The position numbers were made by a program, and so were the translations under genes. Below, piece after piece: positions 44,175 to 52,323 of a DNA stretch of 64,000 bases; position 1 is the first letter of the stretch; every line of letters starts with the position of its first letter. The notes under the pieces were generated by a model. The model did not search any database and was not told the DNA's origin. It was given only the letters and a program-made list of their open reading frames with translations. The DNA comes from an uncultured Lachnospiraceae bacterium (GTDB taxonomy: Bacteria; Bacillota; Clostridia; Lachnospirales; Lachnospiraceae). The stretch is taken from assembly GCA_910579805.1 (NCBI GenBank), contig CAJTWM010000002.1:190514-254513 (forward strand). Reading direction: 5' to 3'.

Positions 44175-44262
44175 GTATGCCGCATAGCGAGGCAAAAGAG
44201 TGCCAAGCGCACCGCCGAAGCTAGCGAGTAAACGGGTGAAACCGTGAATAGGAGGTGCCTAT
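44175..44262 (+). promoter_or_regulatory. L21 leader-like structured 5' UTR
   Basis: Between promoter and rplU start, with several GC-rich complementary segments (GCC/GGC near 44179-44193, ACGGGTGAAACCGT near 44232-44245), and GCACC near 44209 able to pair with GGTGC overlapping the SD AGGAGG. Position and size match the autoregulatory L21 leader known upstream of Firmicutes rplU. Match to the consensus was not computed. Confidence 0.6.
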
Positions 44263-44568
44263 ATGTACGCAATTATTGCAACAGGTGGAAAACAGTATAA
44301 AGTTTCCGAAGGAGATGTGATCAGAGTTGAAAAACTTAACGCAGAAGAAGGAAATACTGTAACATTTGATCAGGTTATTGCTGTAAGCGACAATGCTCTT
44401 AAGGTAGGAAACGACGTTACTAACGCTTCTGTAACAGGAACCGTTATGGAACAGGGCAAAGGGAAAAAGGTTATCGTTTATAAATATAAAAGAAAAACCG
44501 GCTACCATAAGAAAAACGGTCATAGACAAGCATACACTAAGGTTAAGATCGATAAGATCAACGCTTAA
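44263..44568 (+). CDS. rplU: 50S ribosomal protein L21
   Basis: A 101-residue ribosomal protein beginning MYAIIATGGKQYKVSEGDVIRVEKL and ending in the conserved KRKTGYHKKNGHRQAYTKVKI. SD AGGAGG stands before the ATG. First gene of the L21-Prp-L27 unit. Confidence 0.97.
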   Translation: MYAIIATGGKQYKVSEGDVIRVEKLNAEEGNTVTFDQVIAVSDNALKVGNDVTNASVTGTVMEQGKGKKVIVYKYKRKTGYHKKNGHRQAYTKVKIDKINA

Positions 44569-44620
44569 TCATTAACAAAACAAAGTCTAAATCATTTGGT
44601 TTTGATCAAGGTTAAAATGT

Positions 44621-44950
44621 ATGACTACTGTAATAATCAGAAAGTCAGGACAAGATGAATATAAAAGTTTTACTTGTATGGGTCACGCAGGATACCGGAG
44701 ATTTTCAAAGGATATTGTCTGCGCCGCCGTTTCCGTTTTGGTGATTAATGCGGTGAACTCTTTAGAAGAGCTTGCCAATGAGGATATTTCCTGTACGGCT
44801 GATGAAAAAACGGGATTTATACAATGTACTTTTAATAAAGAGATCTCCGCGCAGGGAACTCTTCTTATGGATTCGCTCGTACTTGGCTTAAGCCATATTG
44901 AAAAAGAATATGGGAACAAGTTTTTAAAACTAACATTTGAGGAGGTGTAA
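44621..44950 (+). CDS. prp: Ribosomal-processing cysteine protease Prp
   Basis: A 109-residue cysteine protease that removes the N-terminal extension of L27 before ribosome assembly. The catalytic dyad is His in MGHAGY and Cys in DIVCAAVSVL, at the family positions. It lies between rplU and rpmA as in other Firmicutes (ysxB), and its substrate L27 in this window carries the matching cleavage site. Confidence 0.93.
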   Translation: MTTVIIRKSGQDEYKSFTCMGHAGYRRFSKDIVCAAVSVLVINAVNSLEELANEDISCTADEKTGFIQCTFNKEISAQGTLLMDSLVLGLSHIEKEYGNKFLKLTFEEV

Positions 44951-44954
44951 AGCT

Positions 44955-45239
44955 ATGTTAAATATGAACCTTCAATTTTTTGCTCATAAAAAGGGTGTTG
45001 GTTCTACCAAAAACGGTAGAGATTCCGAATCAAAAAGATTAGGAGCAAAAAGAGCTGACGGTCAGTTCGTTAAAGCAGGAAATATTCTTTACAGACAGAG
45101 AGGAACTAAGATCCATCCGGGTGTGAACGTAGGTCTCGGCGGAGACGATACCTTGTTTGCATTGGTTGACGGCGTGCTTAGATTCGAAAGAAAAGGAAGA
45201 GATAAAAAACAGGCTTCTGTTTATCCTGTAGAGAAATAA
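44955..45239 (+). CDS. rpmA: 50S ribosomal protein L27 with cleavable extension
   Basis: A 94-residue L27. The N-terminus MLNMNLQFFAHKKG contains the Prp cleavage site after LQFFA, leaving HKKGVGSTKNGRDS as the mature start that reaches the peptidyl transferase centre. GGAGG at 44941-44945 within the prp 3' end is its SD; upstream frame to 44937 is not used. Confidence 0.96.
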   Translation: MLNMNLQFFAHKKGVGSTKNGRDSESKRLGAKRADGQFVKAGNILYRQRGTKIHPGVNVGLGGDDTLFALVDGVLRFERKGRDKKQASVYPVEK

Positions 45240-45250
45240 TGCACTTACTT

Positions 45251-45285
45251 AGGCTTCAAACGTTTTTGGTTTGAAGCCTTTTTGG
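45251..45285 (+). terminator. Terminator after rpmA
   Basis: AGGCTTCAAAC (45251-45261) pairs with GTTTGAAGCCT (45269-45279), followed by TTTTT. Confidence 0.9.
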
Positions 45286-45346
45286 TTTCAGATTGATTTT
45301 CAATTTAAAAGATTTTCCATTGATCTTTAATTCAAAGGAGCGGTTT

Positions 45347-46633
45347 ATGTTTGCAGACAGAGCAAAAATATATGTAAAAAGCGGAAAAGGCGGCGACGGA
45401 CATGTCTCTTTCAGGCGGGAAAAATATGTTCCAAACGGTGGCCCTGACGGCGGCGACGGCGGTCATGGGGGAAACGTGATTTTTGAAGTGGACGAAGGGC
45501 TGAATACTCTTACTGACTTTAGACATATCAGAAAATATGCAGCACAGAATGGTGAAACAGGCGGAAAGAAAAATTGCCGTGGTAAAAACGGGCAGGATAT
45601 GGTCATTAAAGTACCGGCAGGTACTGTGATCAAAGAAGCCGAAACAGGTAAGGTGATTGCCGATATGTCCGGTGAGAATAAGAGAGTCGTTTTGTTAAAA
45701 GGCGGTCGTGGCGGCAACGGTAATCAACATTATGCGACCAGCACGATGCAGGCGCCTAAATATGCACAGCCCGGACAACCCTCCAAAGAATTGGAACTTT
45801 TGCTGGAATTAAAAGTGATTGCGGACGTAGGACTGGTGGGATTCCCGAATGTAGGAAAGTCTACTTTTCTTTCCCGCGTTACAAATGCCCGCCCTAAAAT
45901 TGCAAATTACCATTTTACTACATTAAATCCGAATCTTGGAGTGGTAGATTTAGAAGATGCAAAGGGATTTGTGATTGCGGACATTCCGGGACTGATTGAA
46001 GGCGCTTCCGAAGGGGTAGGTCTGGGACATGAGTTTTTGCGCCATATTGAACGGACCAAAGTCATGATCCACATCGTGGACGCGGCCTCTACCGAAGGAA
46101 GAGATCCTGTTTCGGACATTTATGCTATCAATAAAGAATTGGAAATCTATAATCCTGAGATCGCACGGCGTCCGCAAGTCATTGCCGCCAATAAGATCGA
46201 TATGATCTATGGAGAGGATACGGCGGTTGACCGGATCCAGACAGAATTTGAACCGAAGGGGATAAAAGTTTTTCCTATTTCAGCCATAAGCGGTGAGGGA
46301 GTAAGGGCGTTATTATATTATGTCTCTTCTTTGTTGGATACTTTGGATGACGCTCCTGTTATTTTCGAACAGGAATATTTTCCAGATCTTGCTTTTGCCG
46401 ATACTACGGAACCTTTTGCGGTATCTTTTGACGAAGAAGCGGGAGAGTATGTGGTGGAAGGGCCTCGAATCGAAAAAATGCTTGGTTACACTAACTTAGA
46501 ATCCGAAAAGGGATTTATCTTTTTTCAAAATTTCTTGAAGGATACGGGTATTCTTGAACAGCTTGAGGCTTTGGGGATCGAAGAGGGAGATACGGTGCGG
46601 ATGTACGGCCTTTCTTTCGATTATTACAAATAA
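45347..46633 (+). CDS. obgE: Obg family GTPase
   Basis: A 428-residue ribosome-assembly GTPase. The glycine-rich Obg domain (KSGKGGDGHVSFRREKYVPNGGPDGGDGG) is followed by the G domain (GFPNVGKST, DIPGLIEGAS, NKID) and the C-terminal OCT domain. ATG 45347 follows AAAGGAG by 7 nt; the frame upstream to 45293 is leader. It stands directly after rpmA, the usual order. Confidence 0.96.
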   Translation: MFADRAKIYVKSGKGGDGHVSFRREKYVPNGGPDGGDGGHGGNVIFEVDEGLNTLTDFRHIRKYAAQNGETGGKKNCRGKNGQDMVIKVPAGTVIKEAETGKVIADMSGENKRVVLLKGGRGGNGNQHYATSTMQAPKYAQPGQPSKELELLLELKVIADVGLVGFPNVGKSTFLSRVTNARPKIANYHFTTLNPNLGVVDLEDAKGFVIADIPGLIEGASEGVGLGHEFLRHIERTKVMIHIVDAASTEGRDPVSDIYAINKELEIYNPEIARRPQVIAANKIDMIYGEDTAVDRIQTEFEPKGIKVFPISAISGEGVRALLYYVSSLLDTLDDAPVIFEQEYFPDLAFADTTEPFAVSFDEEAGEYVVEGPRIEKMLGYTNLESEKGFIFFQNFLKDTGILEQLEALGIEEGDTVRMYGLSFDYYK

Positions 46634-46646
46634 CAAAATGGATCAT

Positions 46647-46672
46647 GCGCTAAACAGCGCAGAAATGAGGAT
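46647..46672 (+). promoter_or_regulatory. Small GCGC hairpin before the yhbY ribosome-binding site
   Basis: GCGC (46647-46650), TAAACA, GCGC (46657-46660), then AGAAATGAGGA as SD. Same layout and nearly same bases as 37755-37778. Confidence 0.5.
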
Positions 46673-46676
46673 AACT

Positions 46677-46967
46677 ATGACAAGTAAACAGCGCGCTTAT
46701 TTAAAAAGTCTTGCGAGTACGCTTGATCCGATCTTTCAGGTCGGAAAAGCCAGTCTGACGCCGGAACTTACGGAAGCGGTAGGAGAGGCCTTTCATACGA
46801 GGGAACTGATCAAAGTGGCCGTCTTAAAAAATTGTTTCGACGATCCGAGGGAGATTGCCGGAATGCTCGCAGAAAGAACCCATTCACAGGTTGTCCATGT
46901 GATCGGGAAGAAAATTGTATTATATAAAGAAAGTAAGGACAATAAAAAGATCGAATTACCGGAATAA
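46677..46967 (+). CDS. yhbY: YhbY/CRM-domain RNA-binding protein
   Basis: A 96-residue CRM-domain protein (MTSKQRAYLKSLASTLDPIFQVGKASLTPELT) that associates with pre-50S particles. GAGGA precedes ATG 46677; the frame open to 46554 lies inside obg. The obg-yhbY-nadD-yqeK-rsfS order is standard in Firmicutes. Confidence 0.92.
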   Translation: MTSKQRAYLKSLASTLDPIFQVGKASLTPELTEAVGEAFHTRELIKVAVLKNCFDDPREIAGMLAERTHSQVVHVIGKKIVLYKESKDNKKIELPE

Positions 46968-47167
46968 ACGGCCTTGGAACGCTCTTTCAGGCAAAATGAC
47001 TTTGCTAATATTTTAACAAAACATATCGGCGTTTTTGGCAATATTTTGTCAATCATTACAATTTTTAATTATTTCCGAATTTGCCCTTGTAATATTCTAT
47101 GATTGTATTAAAATAAATACAATGATAATTATTTGTCAAACTTTATTTTATCAAGGAGAGTGCTGTT

Positions 47168-47785
47168 ATGGATCATAAGAAAAAAGTGGGCATTATGGGT
47201 GGTACGTTTAATCCGATTCATTTAGGACATATGTTAGTTGCAGAAAATGCTTTTGAGACCTACAATTTAGATGAAATTTTATTTGTACCAAGCGGGATTC
47301 CTTATATGAAAGAAGATGTGCTCGATGCTAAAACAAGGATCACTATGACGGGTATCGCGATTGAAGATAACTCACATTTTGCATTATCTACGATAGAAGT
47401 AGACCGTGACGGCAATTCGTATTCCTATGAAACGATCAGAGATTTAAAAGCGGCAAATCCGAATGTGGAATATTATTTTATTGTTGGGGCAGACTCTTTA
47501 TTTAAGATGGAAAAATGGAAATGCCCTGAAAAAATTTTTAAAGAAGTAACGATTCTTGTCGCAAGAAGACTCAGTAACGACGGACCAGAGTTAGCGGCGC
47601 AGATAGAGATGCTGAAGAAAAAATATGAGGCCGATATCCGCCTGCTTCCTATCAATTGTGTAGATATTTCATCCACAAGGATCAGGGAAAAAGTTAAGAA
47701 ACATAAGTCGATCCGATATATGGTTCATTATCGTGTAATAGAATATATTGAAAAAAATCATATTTACTGGTCGGAAGATGAGTAG
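47168..47785 (+). CDS. nadD: Nicotinate-nucleotide adenylyltransferase
   Basis: A 205-residue enzyme making deamido-NAD from nicotinate mononucleotide and ATP. It has GGTFNPIHLGHM, the nucleotidyltransferase (T/H)xGH motif, FIVGADSLFKMEKW, and ISSTRIREKV. AAGGAGAG precedes the ATG. The 200-bp gap before it holds only AT-rich DNA that may include a promoter. Confidence 0.95.
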   Translation: MDHKKKVGIMGGTFNPIHLGHMLVAENAFETYNLDEILFVPSGIPYMKEDVLDAKTRITMTGIAIEDNSHFALSTIEVDRDGNSYSYETIRDLKAANPNVEYYFIVGADSLFKMEKWKCPEKIFKEVTILVARRLSNDGPELAAQIEMLKKKYEADIRLLPINCVDISSTRIREKVKKHKSIRYMVHYRVIEYIEKNHIYWSEDE

Positions 47786-47844
47786 CTTTTGGGGAAAAGC
47801 TTTCAACTTCTCATTAAGCAATATTACAAGACGGGGATTGCAAT

Positions 47845-48465
47845 ATGCAGGGAATTAGATTCATGAAAGCAAGTATGAAAAACGTTGATACCAAAAAGAT
47901 ACGAAAAGCAATGGAAAAAGTGCAGGATGAGAACAGGTATGAGCATACGTTAGGAGTCACTTATACCGCAACTGCGCTTGCCATGTGCTATCATTGCGAC
48001 TTGCACAGCGCAGAGATTGCCGGTCTTCTCCACGATTGTGCAAAATGTATGGATAATGCTAAAAAAATCCAGATTTGTGAAAAACATAATATTCCGGTCA
48101 ATGAAGTGGAAAGAAAAAATCCTTCTCTTTTACATGCGAAAGCAGGTAGTTTTATCGCCATGGATACTTATGGCATTACTGATACCGACATCATTAACGC
48201 CATTTTGAATCATACGACCGGAAGACCCAATATGAGCCTTTTAGAAAAGATCATCTATGTTGCTGATTATATTGAACCTAATCGGAAAAAGGCGCCTAAT
48301 CTCTCGGAGATCAGACAGATTGCTTTTACGGATCTGGATAAAGCGCTGCTTATGATCTTAAGTGATACGCTTACTTACTTAACGGCGGGCGGCGGCGAGA
48401 TAGACGTTATGACAAAAAAGGCATATGAATATTATCAGGCTAAAGCGGAAAAACAAAATAAATAG
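47845..48465 (+). CDS. yqeK: HD-domain hydrolase YqeK (diadenosine tetraphosphatase)
   Basis: A 206-residue HD hydrolase. The metal ligands are in RYEHTLGV and LLHDCAK (the HD pair), with later HAKAG, NHTTG and YVADYIEPNR, the YqeK pattern. It splits Ap4A symmetrically. The start is uncertain: ATG 47845 (weak GGGG SD) or ATG 47863 (AGGGA upstream). It follows nadD by 59 nt as in other Firmicutes. Confidence 0.9.
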   Translation: MQGIRFMKASMKNVDTKKIRKAMEKVQDENRYEHTLGVTYTATALAMCYHCDLHSAEIAGLLHDCAKCMDNAKKIQICEKHNIPVNEVERKNPSLLHAKAGSFIAMDTYGITDTDIINAILNHTTGRPNMSLLEKIIYVADYIEPNRKKAPNLSEIRQIAFTDLDKALLMILSDTLTYLTAGGGEIDVMTKKAYEYYQAKAEKQNK

Positions 48466-48599
48466 AGATGGGATATTAATTAAGGATGCTGAATTAGGGG
48501 ACATTAATATTGTAGTTTTTCTGATAATTCAGGTTCTGTAATAATGTTAAAGGCATATTGAGGCGGATTGCGTAGTAACGTTGTCGGCATATCGGATTA

Positions 48600-48622
48600 A
48601 ATATTAATATCATATTAATATT
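48600..48622. promoter_or_regulatory. AT-rich palindrome upstream of rsfS
   Basis: AATATTAAT (48600-48608) and its complement (48614-48622) around ATCAT. It could be an operator or simply AT-rich; the 200-bp gap holds no gene. Confidence 0.35.
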
Positions 48623-48665
48623 AGAAATAACCGGTTATAGGTCAGGAAAGGAATATAAGTATTAA

Positions 48666-49019
48666 ATGGAAGATTCAAAAACTTTATGTAAAATGGTAAT
48701 TGCTGCGCTGGAAGACAAAAAAGCTGAAGACATCAGTATCATTGATATCAGCGAAGTTTCGGTGATTGCGGATTATTTTATTATCGCAAGCGGTTCTAAC
48801 CGCAGCCAGATTCAGGCATTATGCGATCATGTAGAGGAGACGCTTGGCCGTGCAGGAGTCTTGGTGAAGCAGATAGAAGGGTACGATAATGCAAATTGGG
48901 TATTGATGGACTTCAGGGACATCATCGTACACATCTTTGATAAGGAAAATCGTTTATTTTATGACTTGGAACGTATTTGGAGCGATGGGAAAAAGATAGA
49001 AAAAACCGCTGTTTTATAA
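48666..49019 (+). CDS. rsfS: Ribosome silencing factor RsfS
   Basis: A 117-residue RsfS that binds L14 and blocks subunit joining when nutrients are low. It has KAEDISIIDISEVSVIADYFIIASGSNRSQIQALCDHVEE and WVLMDFRDIIVHIFDKENRLFYDLERIW. AAAGGA lies further than usual from the ATG. The stop codon lies within the following terminator. Confidence 0.95.
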   Translation: MEDSKTLCKMVIAALEDKKAEDISIIDISEVSVIADYFIIASGSNRSQIQALCDHVEETLGRAGVLVKQIEGYDNANWVLMDFRDIIVHIFDKENRLFYDLERIWSDGKKIEKTAVL

Positions 49020-49040
49020 AAGGAAAACAGCGGTTTTTTA
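49001..49040 (+). terminator. Terminator overlapping the rsfS stop
   Basis: AAAACCGCTGTTTT (about 49002-49015) pairs with AAAACAGCGGTTTT (49024-49037); T run follows. The stop TAA is in the loop. Confidence 0.9.
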
Positions 49041-49092
49041 TGTTCCGCTATCTGTACGGCCAATCTGAACCGGCGCTTTGCATTATTGGATG

Positions 49093-49710
49093 TTAGTGCA
49101 TGACGCGAAATACTCCGAAAACTTTTCCGAGTATCTTACAATCTTCCACAATGATCGGCTCCATCGTATCATTCTCAGGCTGCAGCCTGATATGCCCGTC
49201 TTCCTTATAAAAGGTCTTAACAGTAGCAGAGTCATCAATGAGAGCTACAATGATATCTCCGTTTTTGGCAGTAGAGCAGGATCTTACAAATACCTGATCT
49301 CCATTTTGGATACCGGCATTGATCATAGATTCGCCTTTTACCTTTAGGGCAAACGTTTCCCCGCTCGGAACATATTCCGCCGGAATAGGGAAATACCGTT
49401 CTACATTTTCTTCGGCAAGGATCGGTGTACCTGCTGCAACCGTTCCAATCACGGGTATGCTTACCATTTCTGTTCGAACCATCTGAAAACTGTCGTCACA
49501 GATTTCTATTGCCCTTGGTTTGGTGGGGTCTCTGCGGATATAGCCGTTCTTTTCAAGGGTTTCTAAATGAGAATGTACAGATGAAGTTGATTTTAAATGT
49601 ACGGCCTCACAAATCTCACGAACTGCAGGGGGATAACCCCTTTTTAATATTTCCTGCTTAATATAATCCAATATTTCCTGCTGTTTAGCGGTAATCTTGC
49701 CAGCGCTCAT
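49093..49710 (-). CDS. lexA: LexA SOS repressor
   Basis: A 205-residue repressor of the DNA-damage response that cuts itself when stimulated by RecA. The winged HTH (1-70) has AVREICEAVHLKSTSSVHSHLETLEKNGYIRR. The cleavage site is Ala93-Gly94, with catalytic Ser128 (GESM) and Lys165 (ATVKTFY). GGAGG precedes ATG 49710; the longer frame from 49803 is not used. It diverges from a YneA-like gene with LexA boxes between. Confidence 0.96.
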   Translation of the reverse strand: MSAGKITAKQQEILDYIKQEILKRGYPPAVREICEAVHLKSTSSVHSHLETLEKNGYIRRDPTKPRAIEICDDSFQMVRTEMVSIPVIGTVAAGTPILAEENVERYFPIPAEYVPSGETFALKVKGESMINAGIQNGDQVFVRSCSTAKNGDIIVALIDDSATVKTFYKEDGHIRLQPENDTMEPIIVEDCKILGKVFGVFRVMH

Positions 49711-49761
49711 TTCATATCCTCCTTTTAATAAGTGATTAGCGGTTATGGTTAATCTGATATT

Positions 49762-49801
49762 AGCATAACACAATATAAAGAAAAAAGCAAACATATATTC
49801 C
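49762..49801 (-). promoter_or_regulatory. lexA promoter with LexA-box-like site
   Basis: On the minus strand TTGCTT (49785-49790), 17-bp spacer, TATGCT (49762-49767). CAAACATATATTCC at 49788-49801 matches 11 of 14 of the Gram-positive LexA box and overlaps the -35, fitting autorepression. Confidence 0.6.
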
Positions 49802-49833
49802 AAAAATTTGTTCGATTTTTTTCTCGAACTCTA

Positions 49834-49884
49834 TTGACAACGGAATAAATGTTCGATACAATACAACTCAAGAACGTTAGTTCG
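49834..49884 (+). promoter_or_regulatory. yneA-like promoter with LexA box
   Basis: TTGACA (49834-49839), 17-bp spacer, TACAAT (49857-49862). AGAACGTTAGTTCG at 49871-49884 matches the consensus CGAAC-N4-GTTCG at all but the first base and covers the start region. GTTCG and CGAAC half-sites also occur at 49810-49829. Confidence 0.8.
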
Positions 49885-49919
49885 CAACATTTGTTCTATT
49901 CTAAAAGTGGAGGGCATTT

Positions 49920-50297
49920 ATGAAAAAAGCAGACATTGACCGTATCGACGAACGAATCAGGAATAATAAATACAGAAGGCAGAGAGAACTGAAAAAACAT
50001 TTCCTTATATCCGTATGTATGATTTGCCTGACGATTTTTCTTACTTTCACTATTTTTTCCATACGGACAGATGCTAAAGATGCTTCTGAGACTATGGAGA
50101 TCAAATATTATACAAGCATTGCCGTTACCAGCGGAGATACGCTTTGGACGATTGCCTCCGAGCATAAAGGGATTCATTATGATTCGGAAACCGATTATAT
50201 AGAAGAGGTCATGCATATAAATGCTTTAAAAAATGAAACGATTTATGCAGGACAGCATCTTGTTATTCCTTATTATTCAACTGAAGGATTGAAATAG
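49920..50297 (+). CDS. YneA-like SOS-induced LysM protein
   Basis: A 125-residue membrane-anchored protein: basic N-terminus, one membrane helix (about 29-48), and an extracellular LysM domain (about 70-118, VTSGDTLWTIASEH, YAGQHLVIPYY). Divergence from lexA, a LexA box in its promoter and this architecture match YneA of Bacillus, which delays cell division during DNA damage. Sequence similarity to YneA itself was not measured. GTGGAGGG precedes the ATG. Confidence 0.8.
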   Translation: MKKADIDRIDERIRNNKYRRQRELKKHFLISVCMICLTIFLTFTIFSIRTDAKDASETMEIKYYTSIAVTSGDTLWTIASEHKGIHYDSETDYIEEVMHINALKNETIYAGQHLVIPYYSTEGLK

Positions 50298-50364
50298 TTT
50301 TTCAAGACAGTTTATAGCTTTCCAAGATAGTTTATGCTTTCTCTAAATTATAAAATCCTAACCC

Positions 50365-51429
50365 TTACTTATTTTCACGCAATTTTACGACCCGGGCAGC
50401 TTTTCTGCGTCGTTCGTCTTCAATAGCTGCATAATGTTTTCTTGTAGTATTTACGTCTTTATGCCCTAAGACATCCGCTACCAAATAGATATCTCCGGTT
50501 TCCTGATAGAGAGTAGTGCCATAAGTGCTTCTCAATTTGTGTGGGGTTATCTTTTTTAAAGTAGTAACATTTGAAGCATATTTTTTAACCAGATTTTCCA
50601 CGGCGCGTACGGAAATACGCCTGTTCTGCATGGAAAGAAACAGCGCGTTTTCGTGTCCGGTCTGTGGAATGATATGATTTCTTTGTTCTAAATAATCCTT
50701 AAGCGCCTGTTCCACTTCTTCTCCAAAGTAAAGCACCGTTTCATATCCGCCTTTTCTGCGGATCTTCATGCCGTTTGTTTCGAAGTTCAGGTCTGTAATA
50801 TCCAGTCCCACACATTCTGAAACACGGATACCGGTACCAAGCAGAAGTGTGAGCAGGGCGATATCTCTGACTTTTGTTTTTTCATGATATTTGGCCTGCG
50901 ATTTTGTTAATTTTTCTCCGTCTTCGACCATGTCGAGCAGAGTTGCTACTTCATTTGGTTCTAATCTTACGATCTCTTTTTGATGCTGCTTTGGCAGTGG
51001 AACTAAAACGGCAGGATTTTTTTCAATCAGTTCATTGGTATAATAATAATTATAAAAACTTCTGAGAGAAGCAAGTTTTCTGGATTTTCCACGTTCTTCA
51101 TTGGTGATTTCTTTTCCGTTTTTTTCGTAAAGACTTACATATTCAACGTATTCCTGAATATCTTCCCGTGTAAGTTTGTCCAAAATAGATAACGGAAATT
51201 CCGTAATTTCTATTTTGGAACATACGCTGTTGTTTTCATGTAAAAATTCAAAGAAAACACGAAGGTCGTAAGCGTAAGCGAGACGGGTACGGCTTGAAGT
51301 CGTTTCTTCAATCCCTCTAAAGAAAGATTTACAAAAACCGGGCAGTTCTTTTAAAAGTTCTCTCATCTTTAGCACATTTTTTTTATTTTGTTCGTCGTGA
51401 TAATTTTTATTTTCCAATTTTAGGTCCAT
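50365..51429 (-). CDS. Tyrosine recombinase (XerC/XerD-like integrase)
   Basis: A 354-residue site-specific recombinase. An N-terminal SAM-like core-binding domain (about 30-150) is followed by the catalytic domain with Arg in GTGIRVSE, HxxR in TPHKLRSTYGT, His in LGHKDVNTTRKHY and the nucleophile Tyr in that segment. No other prophage or ICE genes are adjacent, so a chromosome-dimer resolution or stand-alone role is likely. The start overlaps the ttcA stop by 10 nt. Confidence 0.88.
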   Translation of the reverse strand: MDLKLENKNYHDEQNKKNVLKMRELLKELPGFCKSFFRGIEETTSSRTRLAYAYDLRVFFEFLHENNSVCSKIEITEFPLSILDKLTREDIQEYVEYVSLYEKNGKEITNEERGKSRKLASLRSFYNYYYTNELIEKNPAVLVPLPKQHQKEIVRLEPNEVATLLDMVEDGEKLTKSQAKYHEKTKVRDIALLTLLLGTGIRVSECVGLDITDLNFETNGMKIRRKGGYETVLYFGEEVEQALKDYLEQRNHIIPQTGHENALFLSMQNRRISVRAVENLVKKYASNVTTLKKITPHKLRSTYGTTLYQETGDIYLVADVLGHKDVNTTRKHYAAIEDERRRKAARVVKLRENK

Positions 51430-52133
51430 CCTTTTATATTTCCCGTTTGTATGGCGGTAAACATTCTTTCTTTTACTCCCGGGTTTTCTTTGTTAAGCTG
51501 CTGCAATAGGTCATGTACATATTCCCTTTTGGTGTATCCGTCTGCAGGGCAGGGGCTTTTTACTACAGGGACATGATGTTTATTGACAAAGCCGATCACG
51601 TCTGCTTCACTCATATAAATAAGAGGCCTGATCACGGTAAGGCACGTCCTGTCTAAAAAAGTGACCGGTGAAAAAGTATGGAAACGCCCTTCAAATACAA
51701 GCGATAGCAGCATTGTTTCTACAACGTCATCTTTATGATGAGCATAGGCCACTTTATTGCAGCCGGCAGCCTTGACGGCGTCATTCAAAGCGCCCTTACG
51801 CATTTTAGCACACAAAGAGCAAGGATTTGATTCCTTTCTTTGGTCAAATACAATGTCTGCAATGTCGGTTTTTATAATCGAATATTTTACGCCTAGGTCC
51901 TTACAAAGCGTTTCTATACCGCTTAGATCCAGATTTTGAAACCCGAGATCCACAGTAACGGCATGGATATCAAATTTTTTAGGGTAAAAGCATTTCAATC
52001 CGTTCAGGGCATAGAGGAGAGTAAGACTGTCTTTGCCTCCTGAAATGCCTATGGCTATGTTATCGTTTTCTTCTATCATGTTGAAATCGTCCGCAGCCCG
52101 CCTTACATAACTCATTACTTGTTGTAGTCTCAT
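51420..52133 (-). CDS. TtcA-like tRNA thiolation enzyme
   Basis: A 237-residue PP-loop ATPase with SGGKDSLTLLYAL, a CSLCAKMRKGAL motif for a labile iron-sulfur cluster, HHKDDVVETMLL, and CPADGYTKREYV. The family makes 2-thiocytidine in tRNA or related thiolations. AGGT lies 8 nt before ATG. It is the first gene of a two-gene unit with the recombinase. Confidence 0.85.
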   Translation of the reverse strand: MRLQQVMSYVRRAADDFNMIEENDNIAIGISGGKDSLTLLYALNGLKCFYPKKFDIHAVTVDLGFQNLDLSGIETLCKDLGVKYSIIKTDIADIVFDQRKESNPCSLCAKMRKGALNDAVKAAGCNKVAYAHHKDDVVETMLLSLVFEGRFHTFSPVTFLDRTCLTVIRPLIYMSEADVIGFVNKHHVPVVKSPCPADGYTKREYVHDLLQQLNKENPGVKERMFTAIQTGNIKGWT

Positions 52134-52290
52134 AAATTTGTACCTGTTAATATTGATCCTTAATTTTATTTTTAAGCGGCTTTGTTAAGCGCTTACTATT
52201 AATTGTAGCGTTGAAAAGAGAATCATGCAATATTTTCTAATTTTTTTCTTAAAAATAGTATGTAATGAATACAAACAAGGAAAAAAATGT

Positions 52291-52296
52291 TATAAT
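52291..52296 (+). promoter_or_regulatory. Candidate -10 box of the AI-2E transporter gene
   Basis: A perfect TATAAT stands about 28 nt before the start codon in AT-rich DNA. The -35 position (near 52268) matches only partly. Confidence 0.45.
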
Positions 52297-52323
52297 AATT
52301 TCTGAAAAGGAGAAGTAGTCATT

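Noticed and set aside
44175..44262. tRNA-like fold upstream of rplU
   Set aside because: No CCA-acceptor pairing or TTC-loop; position and promoter fit an L21 leader.
50365..51429. Integrase of a prophage or ICE
   Set aside because: No attachment repeats, phage or transfer genes are near; neighbours are housekeeping genes.
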